A stretch of DNA of 64,000 nucleotides from Paenibacillus sp. FSL A5-0031. GTDB taxonomy: Bacteria > Bacillota > Bacilli > Paenibacillales > Paenibacillaceae. The stretch is taken from positions 186,001-250,000 of the forward strand of contig NZ_MRTD01000003.1 of assembly GCF_001956295.1 (NCBI RefSeq), written 5' to 3'. The notes beneath the pieces were generated by a model, which saw nothing but the letters and a program-made list of their open reading frames with translations, had not been told where the DNA came from and ran no database searches. The position numbers were made by a program, and so were the translations under genes. Below, in pieces: positions 24,649-33,825 of the stretch (position 1 is the stretch's first letter; the number at the start of each line of letters is the position of its first letter).

Positions 24649-25151
24649 CTGATTCGTTGAGTAGTATAAACAACGGTTGATGTTTTTTTGATCGAATTGT
24701 TGGGCAGCTTCATCTCAAGCGTAATCTCTATTCGACCGTCTTTGGCATCAAATAGAATACTTTCAACCTTATCAGAGAATTTGAAGCTTGAAGTTGGGGT
24801 TGCGGATACAATGTTTGCAACAATTGGTTTATACGAGACTGTAAGTGATTTCGAAGAACTATCATATGTGTAATCGACTGCCTCATCATTTTCAGAACTA
24901 ACGAGTCGCAACTGGCTAGTTTTACTCACTAGTGGTACTGGCGAATAGCCTTTACGGACGGTTTTCACAACTTGGCTCATGATATCCCTTTGTTGTTGGA
25001 GTGTTTTCTCTCTAGCAGATACTTGATTTAGACTCATATTTGAATAGTTTAGCAGGTAAATTAAGAAGCCTAAAATAATGACCGAAAGAACAAGAACGGC
25101 AGTAACTTCAACAAGCGTCAAACCTTTTTCATTTTTTAAATAATATCGCAC
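24645..25151 (-). CDS. Minor pilin / pseudopilin (GspJ or PilW-like)
   Basis: 168 aa from a GTG start with GAGGTG upstream. The leader MRYYLKNEKG is followed by LTLVEVTAVLVLSVIILGFLI, a type III signal with Glu5, then a helix (residues 40-65) and a beta-rich domain. The sequence ending VVYTTQRIS shows no other known domain. It is read opposite to the rest of the pilus genes, its 3' end overlapping that of pilD by 3 bases. It is probably part of a minor-pilin tip or priming complex with the next gene. Confidence 0.88.
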   Translation of the reverse strand: MRYYLKNEKGLTLVEVTAVLVLSVIILGFLIYLLNYSNMSLNQVSAREKTLQQQRDIMSQVVKTVRKGYSPVPLVSKTSQLRLVSSENDEAVDYTYDSSSKSLTVSYKPIVANIVSATPTSSFKFSDKVESILFDAKDGRIEITLEMKLPNNSIKKTSTVVYTTQRIS

Positions 25152-25172
25152 TTCCGTTCACCTCAATCGAAA

Positions 25173-25628
25173 TTATTTATATTCAACATACGCTTCTAAT
25201 TCGAATTTTTTAGAAGAAGAGACCTCGATACAATTGACGGTAACTCGGCGGAATATGGAGTCTAAGTCGGATACTGCTGTATCTGTAAGAGCTACTGTTC
25301 CTAATGAAGCTGTATGAGATTGAATGTCCAGTTCATACCGCCGATCAATGGCATCCGGATAATAAATGGTTGTTGAGGCAAGATTCCGCAGATTCTCTAG
25401 TGAGATGGCTTGTCCATATACAGTAGTTTGTGCACTGTTCGTTTTTAGTTTGTTTTTGATTTCTTCCATCACATTTCTAGCCACTACAACTGCTTCATCT
25501 GATTTTTCATTTGATTTGGTATCTAAAGCGGTTTGCTGCAAAATGAATGTGATACCTAGAACTGCGATGCCTAATAAGACGATGGAGCCCAAAACTTCTA
25601 TCAATGTTAATCCTTTTTGATTACGCAT
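25173..25628 (-). CDS. Minor pilin / pseudopilin (GspI or PilV-like)
   Basis: 151 aa. The leader MRNQKG is followed by LTLIEVLGSIVLLGIAVLGITFIL, with Glu5, then ARNVMEEIKNKL typical of PilV and GspI minor pilins. AAGGAG lies 8 bases before the ATG. It is the first gene of a two-gene reverse-strand unit, with 21 bases to the next, and its start is 73 bases from the start of the solenoid-protein gene on the other strand. Confidence 0.9.
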   Translation of the reverse strand: MRNQKGLTLIEVLGSIVLLGIAVLGITFILQQTALDTKSNEKSDEAVVVARNVMEEIKNKLKTNSAQTTVYGQAISLENLRNLASTTIYYPDAIDRRYELDIQSHTASLGTVALTDTAVSDLDSIFRRVTVNCIEVSSSKKFELEAYVEYK

Positions 25629-25701
25629 CGGGCAGCTCCTTTAAAGTTAAGTAGTCGGATCGATTTACTCATAGAATAATATGCTGAAGGGGGAAAAGGC
25701 A

Positions 25702-27675
25702 ATGATTAAATCTTTTCAGTCCGAAAAAGGCGGAACGTTAATGCTTGTTTTTGGATTTATCGTAATGATTTCCATTGTAATAGCTCCGCTTGCTATGAGT
25801 ACGAGTGTTGGATTGTTGCAAGCCAAAACAAACGCAAATTCAGAGAAGTCTTTCACAGATGCTCATTCAGGTATGACCGTGTTCGCTAGAATGTATGAGG
25901 ATATGAAACAGATTGATGAAACGAACAATACATTGCCAAACATCGAACGGTTGGTTCACATTGTCAATGGAATGCACCAATTAAACGTCCAAGCGGATAT
26001 TGTGAATGACAGCGATAATAAGCCGATTGCTGTAGTCTTTAAAGCAGGTTACGGAAACGGAAATCAGGTTCGTGCAAGCGAGCTAAGGTATAATTTAGTT
26101 CCGCTTCATGAGCCTACTTCTCCTCCAATCATCGTTGTTCCAACGCCAACACCAACGCCGACGCCAACTCCAGGCTCTACACCATCACCAACCCCGCCGG
26201 TCCCTTCAACTGGCAATAAGGTCATTATGAAAAATAGTCACAATACAACAGACAATAAGGATAACAAAAACAATAAAGTTTTTGCAGCATGCTATATATT
26301 GCCTGCAACGGGTCAAGCGTTGCCGACGTCGCATATTCTAAATGATTATACGGACACTCAGTTTAAAGATTGGTTTGCTCCGACAGCGGACTATTATATC
26401 AATCATTCTTCTAACGTGATCTCAAACGCATTCCAGAACGTGTTCTTGGATAAACGGTTTAGTGAGGTTGCAGCATTAAATAGTAAAGTTACATCAAGTG
26501 AGTTGTCAAAATATGTTTCAGGACAAGCAATTACCAATGCAGGACATGTAAATATAAGCGGATCGCCAAACACCATCATTACAAAGGATGTAGTCATTGA
26601 TTCCGATAGTAACGGGAATTCTGTTGTGGCAAATGGAGATTTGTACTTCAAGGATATCGTCAAAGCAGAGATACTTTTTCAAGGAGACGTACGTGTCGGG
26701 GGGAATTTGAGATTTAGAGAACTCGCTGCTGACAAAACGATCACTTTTAAACAAGATGTTCTTGTAAAAGGAAATGTAGTCATTGGTGATACGGGAACGA
26801 ATGGCACGATTGTTATTGACGGTGATCTAATTGTGAATGGTAATTTAGTGGTAAATAATACACTGACAAACTTTTTTGTCAAAGGCGATATTATAGTGAA
26901 TGGTGATATTGAGTATAAGAGCACCGTTCTAAGATGGCATGTCGATGGCGGTATAGTTGTAAAAGGAAGTATCAATGCAACAAACGGTATTACTAGCTTT
27001 GATGTGAAAAAGGATATTGTTGTTCAAGGCGGGATGCTCTTCACCAATCCTGTTGCAGAGTCAAGAGATGGTGTAACAGGATTATTCTCCATTGGGGGGT
27101 CCTTGAAGGTGAAAGGAATCCTTCAAATTAAAAATACAGTTTATAGCTTTGTCGTCGCAGGAGATATCGTTGCTAATCATAATTTAATCATTAATGATGT
27201 CATTAAGAAAAACTTTCAAGTGGGCGGCTCTATCTATATAAAAGGGAATATGCTACTAGCAAATACAGTTTTTGATTTTAATGTTCTTGGCAATGTAATT
27301 GTGGAAGGAGATTTTACTGTTAATAGTACTATCGAGAAAGCATTCAATATTAAAGGCTCATTAGTGTCAAAAGGAAATATTGTTTTTAATAATACTATAC
27401 AAACGGATGCGTTTATAAAGATTGGTGGAAATCTAATTTCTAAAGCAGATTTAAACTTTGGTGAATGGCGACTAAATGGGAGCCTAGATGTTGGTGGTAT
27501 GCTTTTAGTATTTAAAGACGCTACCTTTGGTGACTTAAAGAAGGACTGGAATAGTAATCAAACCAAAGGTTTTTACGTAGGTGGTACAACGAAGTTTAAT
27601 TCGGAGTATGCAACCTCTACATATCTAGATGGTCTTGTTAAAGGACACATACAAGAACGTATCTGCATTAAGTAA
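25702..27675 (+). CDS. Pilus-associated repeat protein, predicted surface beta-solenoid (PilX-like N-terminus)
   Basis: 657 aa, start at ATG 25702 after GAAGGGGG. Residues 1-35 (FQSEKGGTLMLVFGFIVMISIVIAP) form a single membrane segment like that of PilX-type minor pilus proteins, but without a usual G-F-x3-E cleavage motif. A Pro-Thr linker (about 147-168) follows, then a 100-residue region, then about 13 degenerate repeats of 21-23 residues (about 306-606). Their consensus is F-x-V-x-G-D-I-x-V-x-G-x-I-x-I-x-N-T-I. Alternating hydrophobic residues with Gly-Asp turns suggest a right-handed beta-helix or bactofilin-like solenoid. It is followed closely by pilM. A pilus-tip adhesin or assembly role is inferred. 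Confidence 0.82.
   Translation: MIKSFQSEKGGTLMLVFGFIVMISIVIAPLAMSTSVGLLQAKTNANSEKSFTDAHSGMTVFARMYEDMKQIDETNNTLPNIERLVHIVNGMHQLNVQADIVNDSDNKPIAVVFKAGYGNGNQVRASELRYNLVPLHEPTSPPIIVVPTPTPTPTPTPGSTPSPTPPVPSTGNKVIMKNSHNTTDNKDNKNNKVFAACYILPATGQALPTSHILNDYTDTQFKDWFAPTADYYINHSSNVISNAFQNVFLDKRFSEVAALNSKVTSSELSKYVSGQAITNAGHVNISGSPNTIITKDVVIDSDSNGNSVVANGDLYFKDIVKAEILFQGDVRVGGNLRFRELAADKTITFKQDVLVKGNVVIGDTGTNGTIVIDGDLIVNGNLVVNNTLTNFFVKGDIIVNGDIEYKSTVLRWHVDGGIVVKGSINATNGITSFDVKKDIVVQGGMLFTNPVAESRDGVTGLFSIGGSLKVKGILQIKNTVYSFVVAGDIVANHNLIINDVIKKNFQVGGSIYIKGNMLLANTVFDFNVLGNVIVEGDFTVNSTIEKAFNIKGSLVSKGNIVFNNTIQTDAFIKIGGNLISKADLNFGEWRLNGSLDVGGMLLVFKDATFGDLKKDWNSNQTKGFYVGGTTKFNSEYATSTYLDGLVKGHIQERICIK
26140..26205 (+). 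repeat. Pro-Thr linker coding repeat
   Basis: Repeated CCAACG/CCGACG hexamers encode alternating Pro and Thr (five P-T pairs, then a looser Pro/Ser/Thr stretch). Such linkers space a surface domain away from the membrane or fibre. Confidence 0.85.
26620..27520 (+). repeat. About 13 degenerate 63-69 bp protein-coding repeats
   Basis: The repeats are visible in protein (V-x-G-D-I-x-V-x-G-x-I cores) rather than as DNA identity, so the array is old. Two longer units carry insertions (after DGDT and around VAESRDG). Confidence 0.8.
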
Positions 27676-27708
27676 CTACATTTTGCACTGCCGCAAGGGG
27701 GATGAGAA

Positions 27709-28752
27709 ATGAATCAGTCCATACTTAGAAAACTAACTAATGGTCATCAAACCCTTGGTATTGAAATCACAGACAGCTATGTTAAGGTTTGTGAGATTCA
27801 ACAAAAGGGCAAGAAGGCTGTTCAATTAATGAACTATTCCTCAAGAGAGCTGCCAGTGGGTGTTGTTGACGATGGAAAGGTCATGGATAAGGAAAAGCTG
27901 CAAGCTGTATTGAAAATAGTGTTGGACTCCAGGCGCTTTGGAAGTCGATACGTTCATTTCGCCATTCCTAGTCAAAGAGTGATGGTAAGAAGTCTCAAGC
28001 TGCCGGATATCGTAAATGTTGAGCTTAAGAAGCTTGTACAGTTCGAAGTGAAAAATAACTTGAGTATGGCATTTGACGATCCTTATTACGATTTCATTAA
28101 GCTGCCGAAGGCTGTTAACGTTCAGGCAGTGCTACCATCAGAAGAAGCGAATTTATGCGAGGTGTTGGTGGTGGCTGCATCAACGAGCATATTGCAGGAT
28201 TATGTAGATATTTTTGAACAACTGAAATTAATTCCTTGCAGCATTGAGATCAAGTCATTCTCCCTACTGCGGTTAGTAGAATGGGGGCAAATCGATGTTG
28301 AAGGAATTAATATTATCGTTAATGTAAATGAACTAAACAGTGAGATAACTATTATAGAAGATGGACATTTCAAAATTACCCGTAATGTCGAGGTATCCTT
28401 CAAATCGTTAGTCACAGAACACGACATTGAACAAAATCTTTGGCTAGATAACTACTCAAACCCTGAGCAATTTTTCATGAATGCTGCACAGGATTTAATA
28501 GCAGAGCTAGAGCGGTTAATGAATTTTTACTACTACAATATCAATAAGAGTGAACGTACATTCAGCCGAGTGATAGTCTCTGGTGATATTTTACAACTAG
28601 ATAAGCTAGCTTCTTTAATGGAGGATAGTCTAACCCCGCCTGTCGCGTTGCTGAATTTGGATCTAATATCTGAAGCAGGAAAGGATAGCAGCTGGAGTGT
28701 TCCAATGTATGCCGTGCCGCTTGGTTTAGCTTTGAGGGGGAAGGAAACATGA
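27709..28752 (+). CDS. pilM: Type IV pilus assembly protein PilM
   Basis: 347 aa, actin-like fold: LGIEITDSYVKVCEIQ (phosphate-1 region), DSRRFGSRYVHFAIPSQRVMVRSLKLP, and INIIVNVNELNSEITII (phosphate-2). It is cytosolic, binds the N-terminus of PilN and links it to the motor. GCAAGGGGGATG precedes the ATG. Its stop overlaps the start of pilN (ATGA), showing translational coupling. Confidence 0.93.
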   Translation: MNQSILRKLTNGHQTLGIEITDSYVKVCEIQQKGKKAVQLMNYSSRELPVGVVDDGKVMDKEKLQAVLKIVLDSRRFGSRYVHFAIPSQRVMVRSLKLPDIVNVELKKLVQFEVKNNLSMAFDDPYYDFIKLPKAVNVQAVLPSEEANLCEVLVVAASTSILQDYVDIFEQLKLIPCSIEIKSFSLLRLVEWGQIDVEGINIIVNVNELNSEITIIEDGHFKITRNVEVSFKSLVTEHDIEQNLWLDNYSNPEQFFMNAAQDLIAELERLMNFYYYNINKSERTFSRVIVSGDILQLDKLASLMEDSLTPPVALLNLDLISEAGKDSSWSVPMYAVPLGLALRGKET

Positions 28753-29351
28753 AATCAATAAATTTATTGCCTGTGAAGCAAAAATCAAACTCCAAAAATC
28801 CAAAGCTGCTGCCGCTGATGTTGTTATTAATGTTAATTTTGTTAAGCGCGCAGCTGTACTATACGAAGACTTGGCAAGCGGAAGCTAGCAGATTTCAACA
28901 GGAGAGCTTACAATCGGAGCAGGAAGCCGACAATATCCGTAATAACGGCGATTTGAAGGTAAAGGTGGACGGATATAAACAAGCTGAGCAAATGATTGCC
29001 CAATTAGAGCTTAATCGAACGGAATGGAAATCGTATTTGGCGGCCATTATTGGGAATTTGCCTTTGACAACAAAGATAGTGACGATATCCGCTAGTGATG
29101 ATCTGAAAATTAGTATGGAGCTCGATTTTGTAAATGCATCTGAGGTGATTCAATATATGAAGGACTTGGAGGATAATGATAAGCTTCAAGATGTTGTATT
29201 ATCTTCTTTCTATAAGAAAGTGGACGAGCAAACGTCTGCGGAAGCTGTTACTTCAGGTGCAAATGGCGAAACCGTCATAGAAATGAAAAGAAAAGAAGTT
29301 TATAAGCTAACCTTGGTCATTGAGCTTAATAAGGAAAAAGGAGCTCAATAA
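28749..29351 (+). CDS. pilN: Type IV pilus assembly protein PilN
   Basis: 200 aa. The N-terminal MKSINLLP is the motif that docks into PilM. One membrane segment (about 19-38) follows, then a coiled coil and a small alpha-beta domain outside the membrane. It overlaps pilM by 4 bases and is 2 bases from pilO. Confidence 0.92.
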   Translation: MKSINLLPVKQKSNSKNPKLLPLMLLLMLILLSAQLYYTKTWQAEASRFQQESLQSEQEADNIRNNGDLKVKVDGYKQAEQMIAQLELNRTEWKSYLAAIIGNLPLTTKIVTISASDDLKISMELDFVNASEVIQYMKDLEDNDKLQDVVLSSFYKKVDEQTSAEAVTSGANGETVIEMKRKEVYKLTLVIELNKEKGAQ

Positions 29352-29353
29352 AT

Positions 29354-30043
29354 ATGGAGATCAAATTAAAAGTTGCCAAGCCGTCGCTTACTAAATTTCA
29401 GATTTATTTTATCATTGGGATTGCTATATTGGTATTGGTGAACGCAGTATCTTTGTATGTTTACCTATTACCTGAGCTAGAGAACTTGAAGCAAGTTAAA
29501 CAAGTGTTAGTACAAAAAAAACTGACGCTGCAAAGTGTGAGAAACGAATATTCTGACGAGAAGATATCAGAGAAAGAGATAGAAGAATTAACGAACCGTG
29601 TGCCTGTAAGAAGAACTGACTCAGATAACCTCATTTTTTTTCAAGATTTAGCGTTGCTCTCTATGGCACCGCTAGCTTATGTTAAGCAATCGAATGAGGA
29701 TGAAAATACTCCACAAACCTCTGAGACTGCGGTGCCAAACTCAAATACGATTACTAATAACCTCGAAGTGGTTGTCGTTGGTCATCTTCCTAGTCTATTG
29801 CTTTATATCGACAATATGCAGAAGCATGAACGGCTGTTTACATTGCAAAAGTGGAACTTGACGGAATTAACTAAAGAAACCGTTAATAAGGATTATCCAG
29901 ATTTAAATTCGCATCCGTTTATTAAGAAAGATAAACCGATTCTTTCCTTGCGAATGAACATTCAAACGTACATATTTCCTCAATATGCAGACGTTTTCCG
30001 TAAAGTCAGTGATACGGAGAAAACTCAGGAGCAATCAGCCTAA
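29354..30043 (+). CDS. pilO: Type IV pilus assembly protein PilO
   Basis: 229 aa with one membrane segment (about 16-38), a coiled coil (40-75) and a ferredoxin-like domain (about 90-210) carrying LEVVVVGHLPSLLLYIDNM. It pairs with PilN in the alignment complex. No pilP or pilQ follows, as expected for a cell without an outer membrane. Last gene of the cluster. Confidence 0.9.
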   Translation: MEIKLKVAKPSLTKFQIYFIIGIAILVLVNAVSLYVYLLPELENLKQVKQVLVQKKLTLQSVRNEYSDEKISEKEIEELTNRVPVRRTDSDNLIFFQDLALLSMAPLAYVKQSNEDENTPQTSETAVPNSNTITNNLEVVVVGHLPSLLLYIDNMQKHERLFTLQKWNLTELTKETVNKDYPDLNSHPFIKKDKPILSLRMNIQTYIFPQYADVFRKVSDTEKTQEQSA

Positions 30044-30065
30044 TTCAAAGGAATGTCATAAGTAC

Positions 30066-30121
30066 AAGATGGCTTATTAGTTAGAGTGCTACAGCTCTTA
30101 TTAATGAAGCCATCTTTTTTT
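30066..30121 (+). terminator. Intrinsic terminator at the end of the pilus operon
   Basis: AAGATGGCTT pairs with AAGCCATCTT and AGAG with CTCT inside; seven T follow. Confidence 0.88.
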
Positions 30122-30150
30122 CATACATCCTTCATGCAACCTGCTGCTGA

Positions 30151-30167
30151 TTGTCATACTATTGTCA
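30151..30167 (+). promoter_or_regulatory. TTGTCA direct repeat upstream of hemE
   Basis: TTGTCA occurs twice with 5 bases between (11-bp period, same face of the helix), 22 bases before the -35 box. This is the spacing of PhoP-type response-regulator sites. Confidence 0.35.
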
Positions 30168-30188
30168 TAGGAAGTGGAGTGTCGGCGG

Positions 30189-30217
30189 TTGTTAGGTTTG
30201 CGGAAAAAGGGCATAAT
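30189..30217 (+). promoter_or_regulatory. Predicted promoter of hemEHY
   Basis: TTGTTA and CATAAT are 17 bases apart, ending 37 bases before the hemE start. Confidence 0.6.
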
Positions 30218-30254
30218 GGAAGCATAGGAAAATACATAGAAATGGGGAACGGGA

Positions 30255-31325
30255 ATGTCTTATAACGACCGTTTCATACGGGCTTGCCGGAAGGAACAAG
30301 TAGATCAATTACCTGTATGGTACATGCGACAAGCGGGACGATATGATCCTGAGTATCGCAAAATAAAAGAGAAGTATTCTTTGCTTGAAATATGCAAACA
30401 GCCGGAGCTTGCGGCTGAAGTAACGATGATGCCGGTTCGTAAGCTGGGTGTCGATGCAGCTATTTTGTATTCTGATATTATGAATCCAGTAGCATCTATC
30501 GGAATTGATTTTGATATCGTAGCTAATATTGGGCCCGTAATTGCGAACCCGATTCGTTCGGCTGCTGATGTTGAGCGCTTGAAGCCGATTGATGTGGAAG
30601 GCGATCTAGGCCATGTTATTGAGACGATTCGGATACTAGACCGTGAGCTAGAAGTGCCGTTAATTACGTTCGCTGGTGCGCCATTCACCATCGCCAGCTA
30701 TTTAATTGAAGGAAGGCCATCCAAAAACTATTTGCGTACGAAAGAAATGATGTACAGCGAGCCGGAGCTATGGCATGAATTGATGCGTAAGCTTGGCGAC
30801 ATGGTCATCACTTATTTGCGCGCGCATATCGCGGCAGGCGGTAAAGCCTTTCAATTGTTCGACAGCTGGGTAGGCGCTTTGACGCCAGCGGATTTCCGGA
30901 AATTTGTCTTGCCGACGATTGAGCGTATTTTTGCAGAATTGTCAGACTTGCCACAGCCGAAAATTTACTTCCCAGGCGTAAGCTCGGGAGAGCTGCTTCC
31001 GGAACTATTAAATGTTAAATCAGATGTCATCGGTCTCGACTGGCGGGTTTCGATTGCAGAAGGCCGCCTGCGACTGGATCATGGCTTTGCCGTGCAAGGC
31101 AATCTAGATCCTACAATTCTGACTGCGCCAATTAGCGTGATTGAGTCCTATGCGAAAGAGATCATTGATAGCGGAATAGAGGAGCCAGGATTTATTTTCA
31201 ACCTTGGTCATGGTTTGTTCCCTGAAGCATCACTCGAGAAGCTGGCTCAGTTAACTGCATTCGTACAATCGTATTCTAAAAAGGCAATCGCTGCACGCAG
31301 CCATAAGGAGACTAGTCATGTCTGA
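30255..31325 (+). CDS. hemE: Uroporphyrinogen decarboxylase
   Basis: 356 aa. It converts uroporphyrinogen III to coproporphyrinogen III in the cytosol. Signature blocks PVWYMRQAGRYDPEYR (with the substrate-binding Arg residues), ILYSDIMNP, and FAGAPFTIASYLIEG are intact, as is the C-terminal FNLGHGLFPE. First gene of a hemE-hemH-hemY unit with the same order as in Bacillus; the stop lies 8 bases inside hemH. Confidence 0.97.
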   Translation: MSYNDRFIRACRKEQVDQLPVWYMRQAGRYDPEYRKIKEKYSLLEICKQPELAAEVTMMPVRKLGVDAAILYSDIMNPVASIGIDFDIVANIGPVIANPIRSAADVERLKPIDVEGDLGHVIETIRILDRELEVPLITFAGAPFTIASYLIEGRPSKNYLRTKEMMYSEPELWHELMRKLGDMVITYLRAHIAAGGKAFQLFDSWVGALTPADFRKFVLPTIERIFAELSDLPQPKIYFPGVSSGELLPELLNVKSDVIGLDWRVSIAEGRLRLDHGFAVQGNLDPTILTAPISVIESYAKEIIDSGIEEPGFIFNLGHGLFPEASLEKLAQLTAFVQSYSKKAIAARSHKETSHV

Positions 31326-32271
31326 GCATAAAGCGAAACAAATAGGCGTACTTGTAATGTCCTACGGAACGCCGGAATCGATGGATGATGTTGAAACGTA
31401 TTACACGCATATTCGCCGCGGCAATGCACCAACTCCTGAGCTGCTTGCTGAGCTTAAGGGTCGTTATGAAGCGATTGTAGGCGGGGTTTTCCCACTGCGT
31501 GAAAATACGAACGGTCAGGTTGCCGGCTTGCAGGACAAACTAGAGCAGCTAGCTCCAAATAAATATACATGCTACCAGGGCTTGAAGCATGCAAAACCGT
31601 ATATTGAAGACGGTGTTGAGCAAATGGCGAAGGACGGCATCACGCAAGCGATCGGTATCGTACTCGCGCCACATTTTTCAACGATGAGTGTGGGCAGTTA
31701 TATTAAGCGTGCGGAAGAAAAGGCGAAAGAGCTAGGTATCGCGATGACTTTCGTAAAGCAATACCATATGCATCCGAAATTGCTTGAGGCGCTTACGGAT
31801 CGCGTTGTAGCTGGATTAGAACGCTTGGATGCTGCTACAGACGGTGAAGAGCGTGTGAAGGTACTTTTTAGCGCGCATAGCTTGCCTGAAAAAATTCGTG
31901 AGCTTGGTGATCCTTATGAGCAGCAGCTGCTTGAAACTTCCGCAGCGGTTGCGAAAGCAGCTAACGTGAAGGATTGGCAGTTTACTTGGCAAAGCGCAGG
32001 ACGGACAAGAGACCCTTGGCTTGGCCCTGATATTTTGGAAACATTGCCAGTGCTCGCCGAAGAGGGCGTAAAAGCAGTACTTGTCGCACCAGTTGGTTTC
32101 GTATCAGATCATTTGGAAGTGCTGTACGATCTTGATATTGAAGCACAAGCTGCTGCGAAAGAGCTGAATATGACTTTAGATAGAATTGCGATGCTGAATC
32201 GTGATCCTTTATATATGGAAACATTGGCAGAATCGGTCATCGAAGCTTTGGACAGCCAAGGGAAGGAATGA
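31318..32271 (+). CDS. hemH: Coproporphyrin ferrochelatase
   Basis: 317 aa. It inserts Fe2+ into coproporphyrin III in the Gram-positive haem route. Seen: VLVMSYGTPES, the metal-site His in FSAHSLPEKI (H187) and the H265/E267 pair in GFVSDHLEVLYD. No C-terminal Fe-S cysteines. It overlaps hemE by 8 bases and hemY by 4, so the three are translationally coupled. Confidence 0.96.
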   Translation: MSEHKAKQIGVLVMSYGTPESMDDVETYYTHIRRGNAPTPELLAELKGRYEAIVGGVFPLRENTNGQVAGLQDKLEQLAPNKYTCYQGLKHAKPYIEDGVEQMAKDGITQAIGIVLAPHFSTMSVGSYIKRAEEKAKELGIAMTFVKQYHMHPKLLEALTDRVVAGLERLDAATDGEERVKVLFSAHSLPEKIRELGDPYEQQLLETSAAVAKAANVKDWQFTWQSAGRTRDPWLGPDILETLPVLAEEGVKAVLVAPVGFVSDHLEVLYDLDIEAQAAAKELNMTLDRIAMLNRDPLYMETLAESVIEALDSQGKE

Positions 32272-33725
32272 ATGAGATGCGGAGAATCGGAAAACCTGAT
32301 CGAATTGTCATTATTGGCGGAGGGATCAGCGGACTGAGCTCCGCTTTTTATTTGCAGCGGGAAGCGGAGCGGCAAGGCAGGGAGCTGGAGATAACCATCG
32401 TAGATGGGGCTCCTGCCTTAGGCGGAAAAATTAATACGCTGCAGCGTGACGGGTTCGTCATCGAGAAAGGGCCGGATTCTTTTTTGGCGCGCAAGCTTGC
32501 CATCATTGATTTGGCGGAGGAGCTAGGCATAACGGACGAGCTTACGACAACGAATCCAGGAGCGAAAAAAACATATATTTTGCATCAAAGAAAGCTGTTT
32601 CCGATGCCTGCGGGGCTCGTGCTTGGGGTTCCGACTGAAATTGGGCCGTTCGTGAAAACAGGCTTATTGTCATGGGGCGGCAAGCTGCGGGCGCTGATGG
32701 ATTTGGTGCTGCCTGTTCGCAAGGAGCAAAGCGATGAGTCGCTTGGCGGTTTTCTGGAACGACGAGTGGGCAATCAAGTGATGCGGCGCATCGCGGAGCC
32801 GCTGCTTGCGGGTATTTATGCAGGTGATTTGAAAAAGCTAAGTCTGCAAGCTACATTTCCGCAGTTTGCCGCGTCAGAGCGCAAGCATGGCAGCCTGATT
32901 CGCGGCATGCAGCATAACCGTAAAGTGAGTGCTGCTGCAGGGGCGCTTCCAGCCGTCGCAAAGGGTGGAACTTTTTTGACGTTCAAGGGTGGTTTGTCTT
33001 CGCTTGTTAATGCACTAGATAAAGCTTTGAGCAAAGTACAGCGACGACTTAGTACAAAGGTTGTTGAAATTAAACGTTGTGCGGATCAAGCTGTTTCGAG
33101 TGCGTCAGAGGGAGCTCGTTATGAGGTTGTCCTTGATAGCGGGGAGACGCTGTGGGCGGATCGAATCGTGATGACGGCACCTGCATATAACGCGGCAGAG
33201 CTGCTTGCGCCTTTGACGGAAGTTAACGAGCTGCGGGCTATTAATTATGTATCCGTTGCAAACGTCGTACTGGCATTTGATAAAGCGACGTTTGGGCTCG
33301 ATTTTGACGGATCGGGATTTGTAGTGCCTCGCTCAGAAGGTTTGCAAATTACTGCTTGCACATGGACATCAAATAAATGGCTGCATTCGAGTCCGGATGA
33401 CAAGGTGCTGCTTCGCTGCTATGTCGGACGGTCGGGTGATGAAGAAAGCGTTAGACTACCGGATGCTGAGCTTATTAAGGCTGTGCGGCGAGATATTGAA
33501 GAAACAATGGGCATAAAGGCAGAGCCTTTGTTTGTTGAAATTACGAGGTTGCCGCGCTCCATGCCGCAATATCCGGTTGGTCATGTTGAGAATATGAAAC
33601 AGCTGCGAGGACGCTTCGAACGAGAGCTGCCAGGAGTTTGGATTACGGGTGCAGCATTCGATGGAGTAGGTCTTCCGGACTGCATAAGACAGGGCAAGGA
33701 AGCTGCTCAGGAACTATTAAAGTAA
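32268..33725 (+). CDS. hemY: Coproporphyrinogen III oxidase (oxygen-dependent, HemY/CgoX type)
   Basis: 485 aa flavoprotein. FAD-binding GGGISGLSSAFYL (about 17-29), GGKINTLQRDGFVIEKGPDSF, and a C-terminal ITGAAFDGVGLPDCIRQG that closes over the flavin. In Firmicutes this enzyme makes coproporphyrin III, the substrate of HemH, so step order here is HemE, HemY, HemH. It starts within the hemH stop (ATGA) after GGGAAGG. Confidence 0.95.
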   Translation: MNEMRRIGKPDRIVIIGGGISGLSSAFYLQREAERQGRELEITIVDGAPALGGKINTLQRDGFVIEKGPDSFLARKLAIIDLAEELGITDELTTTNPGAKKTYILHQRKLFPMPAGLVLGVPTEIGPFVKTGLLSWGGKLRALMDLVLPVRKEQSDESLGGFLERRVGNQVMRRIAEPLLAGIYAGDLKKLSLQATFPQFAASERKHGSLIRGMQHNRKVSAAAGALPAVAKGGTFLTFKGGLSSLVNALDKALSKVQRRLSTKVVEIKRCADQAVSSASEGARYEVVLDSGETLWADRIVMTAPAYNAAELLAPLTEVNELRAINYVSVANVVLAFDKATFGLDFDGSGFVVPRSEGLQITACTWTSNKWLHSSPDDKVLLRCYVGRSGDEESVRLPDAELIKAVRRDIEETMGIKAEPLFVEITRLPRSMPQYPVGHVENMKQLRGRFERELPGVWITGAAFDGVGLPDCIRQGKEAAQELLK

Positions 33726-33825
33726 GCTCGCAATAATAGTTCTCCCCGCGAAGGTGGATCATTGCTATAATGGAAGAGTCTAGCTATTCATAGACTTTGA
33801 TTCTATTAAAGAGGAGCCATCTTCC

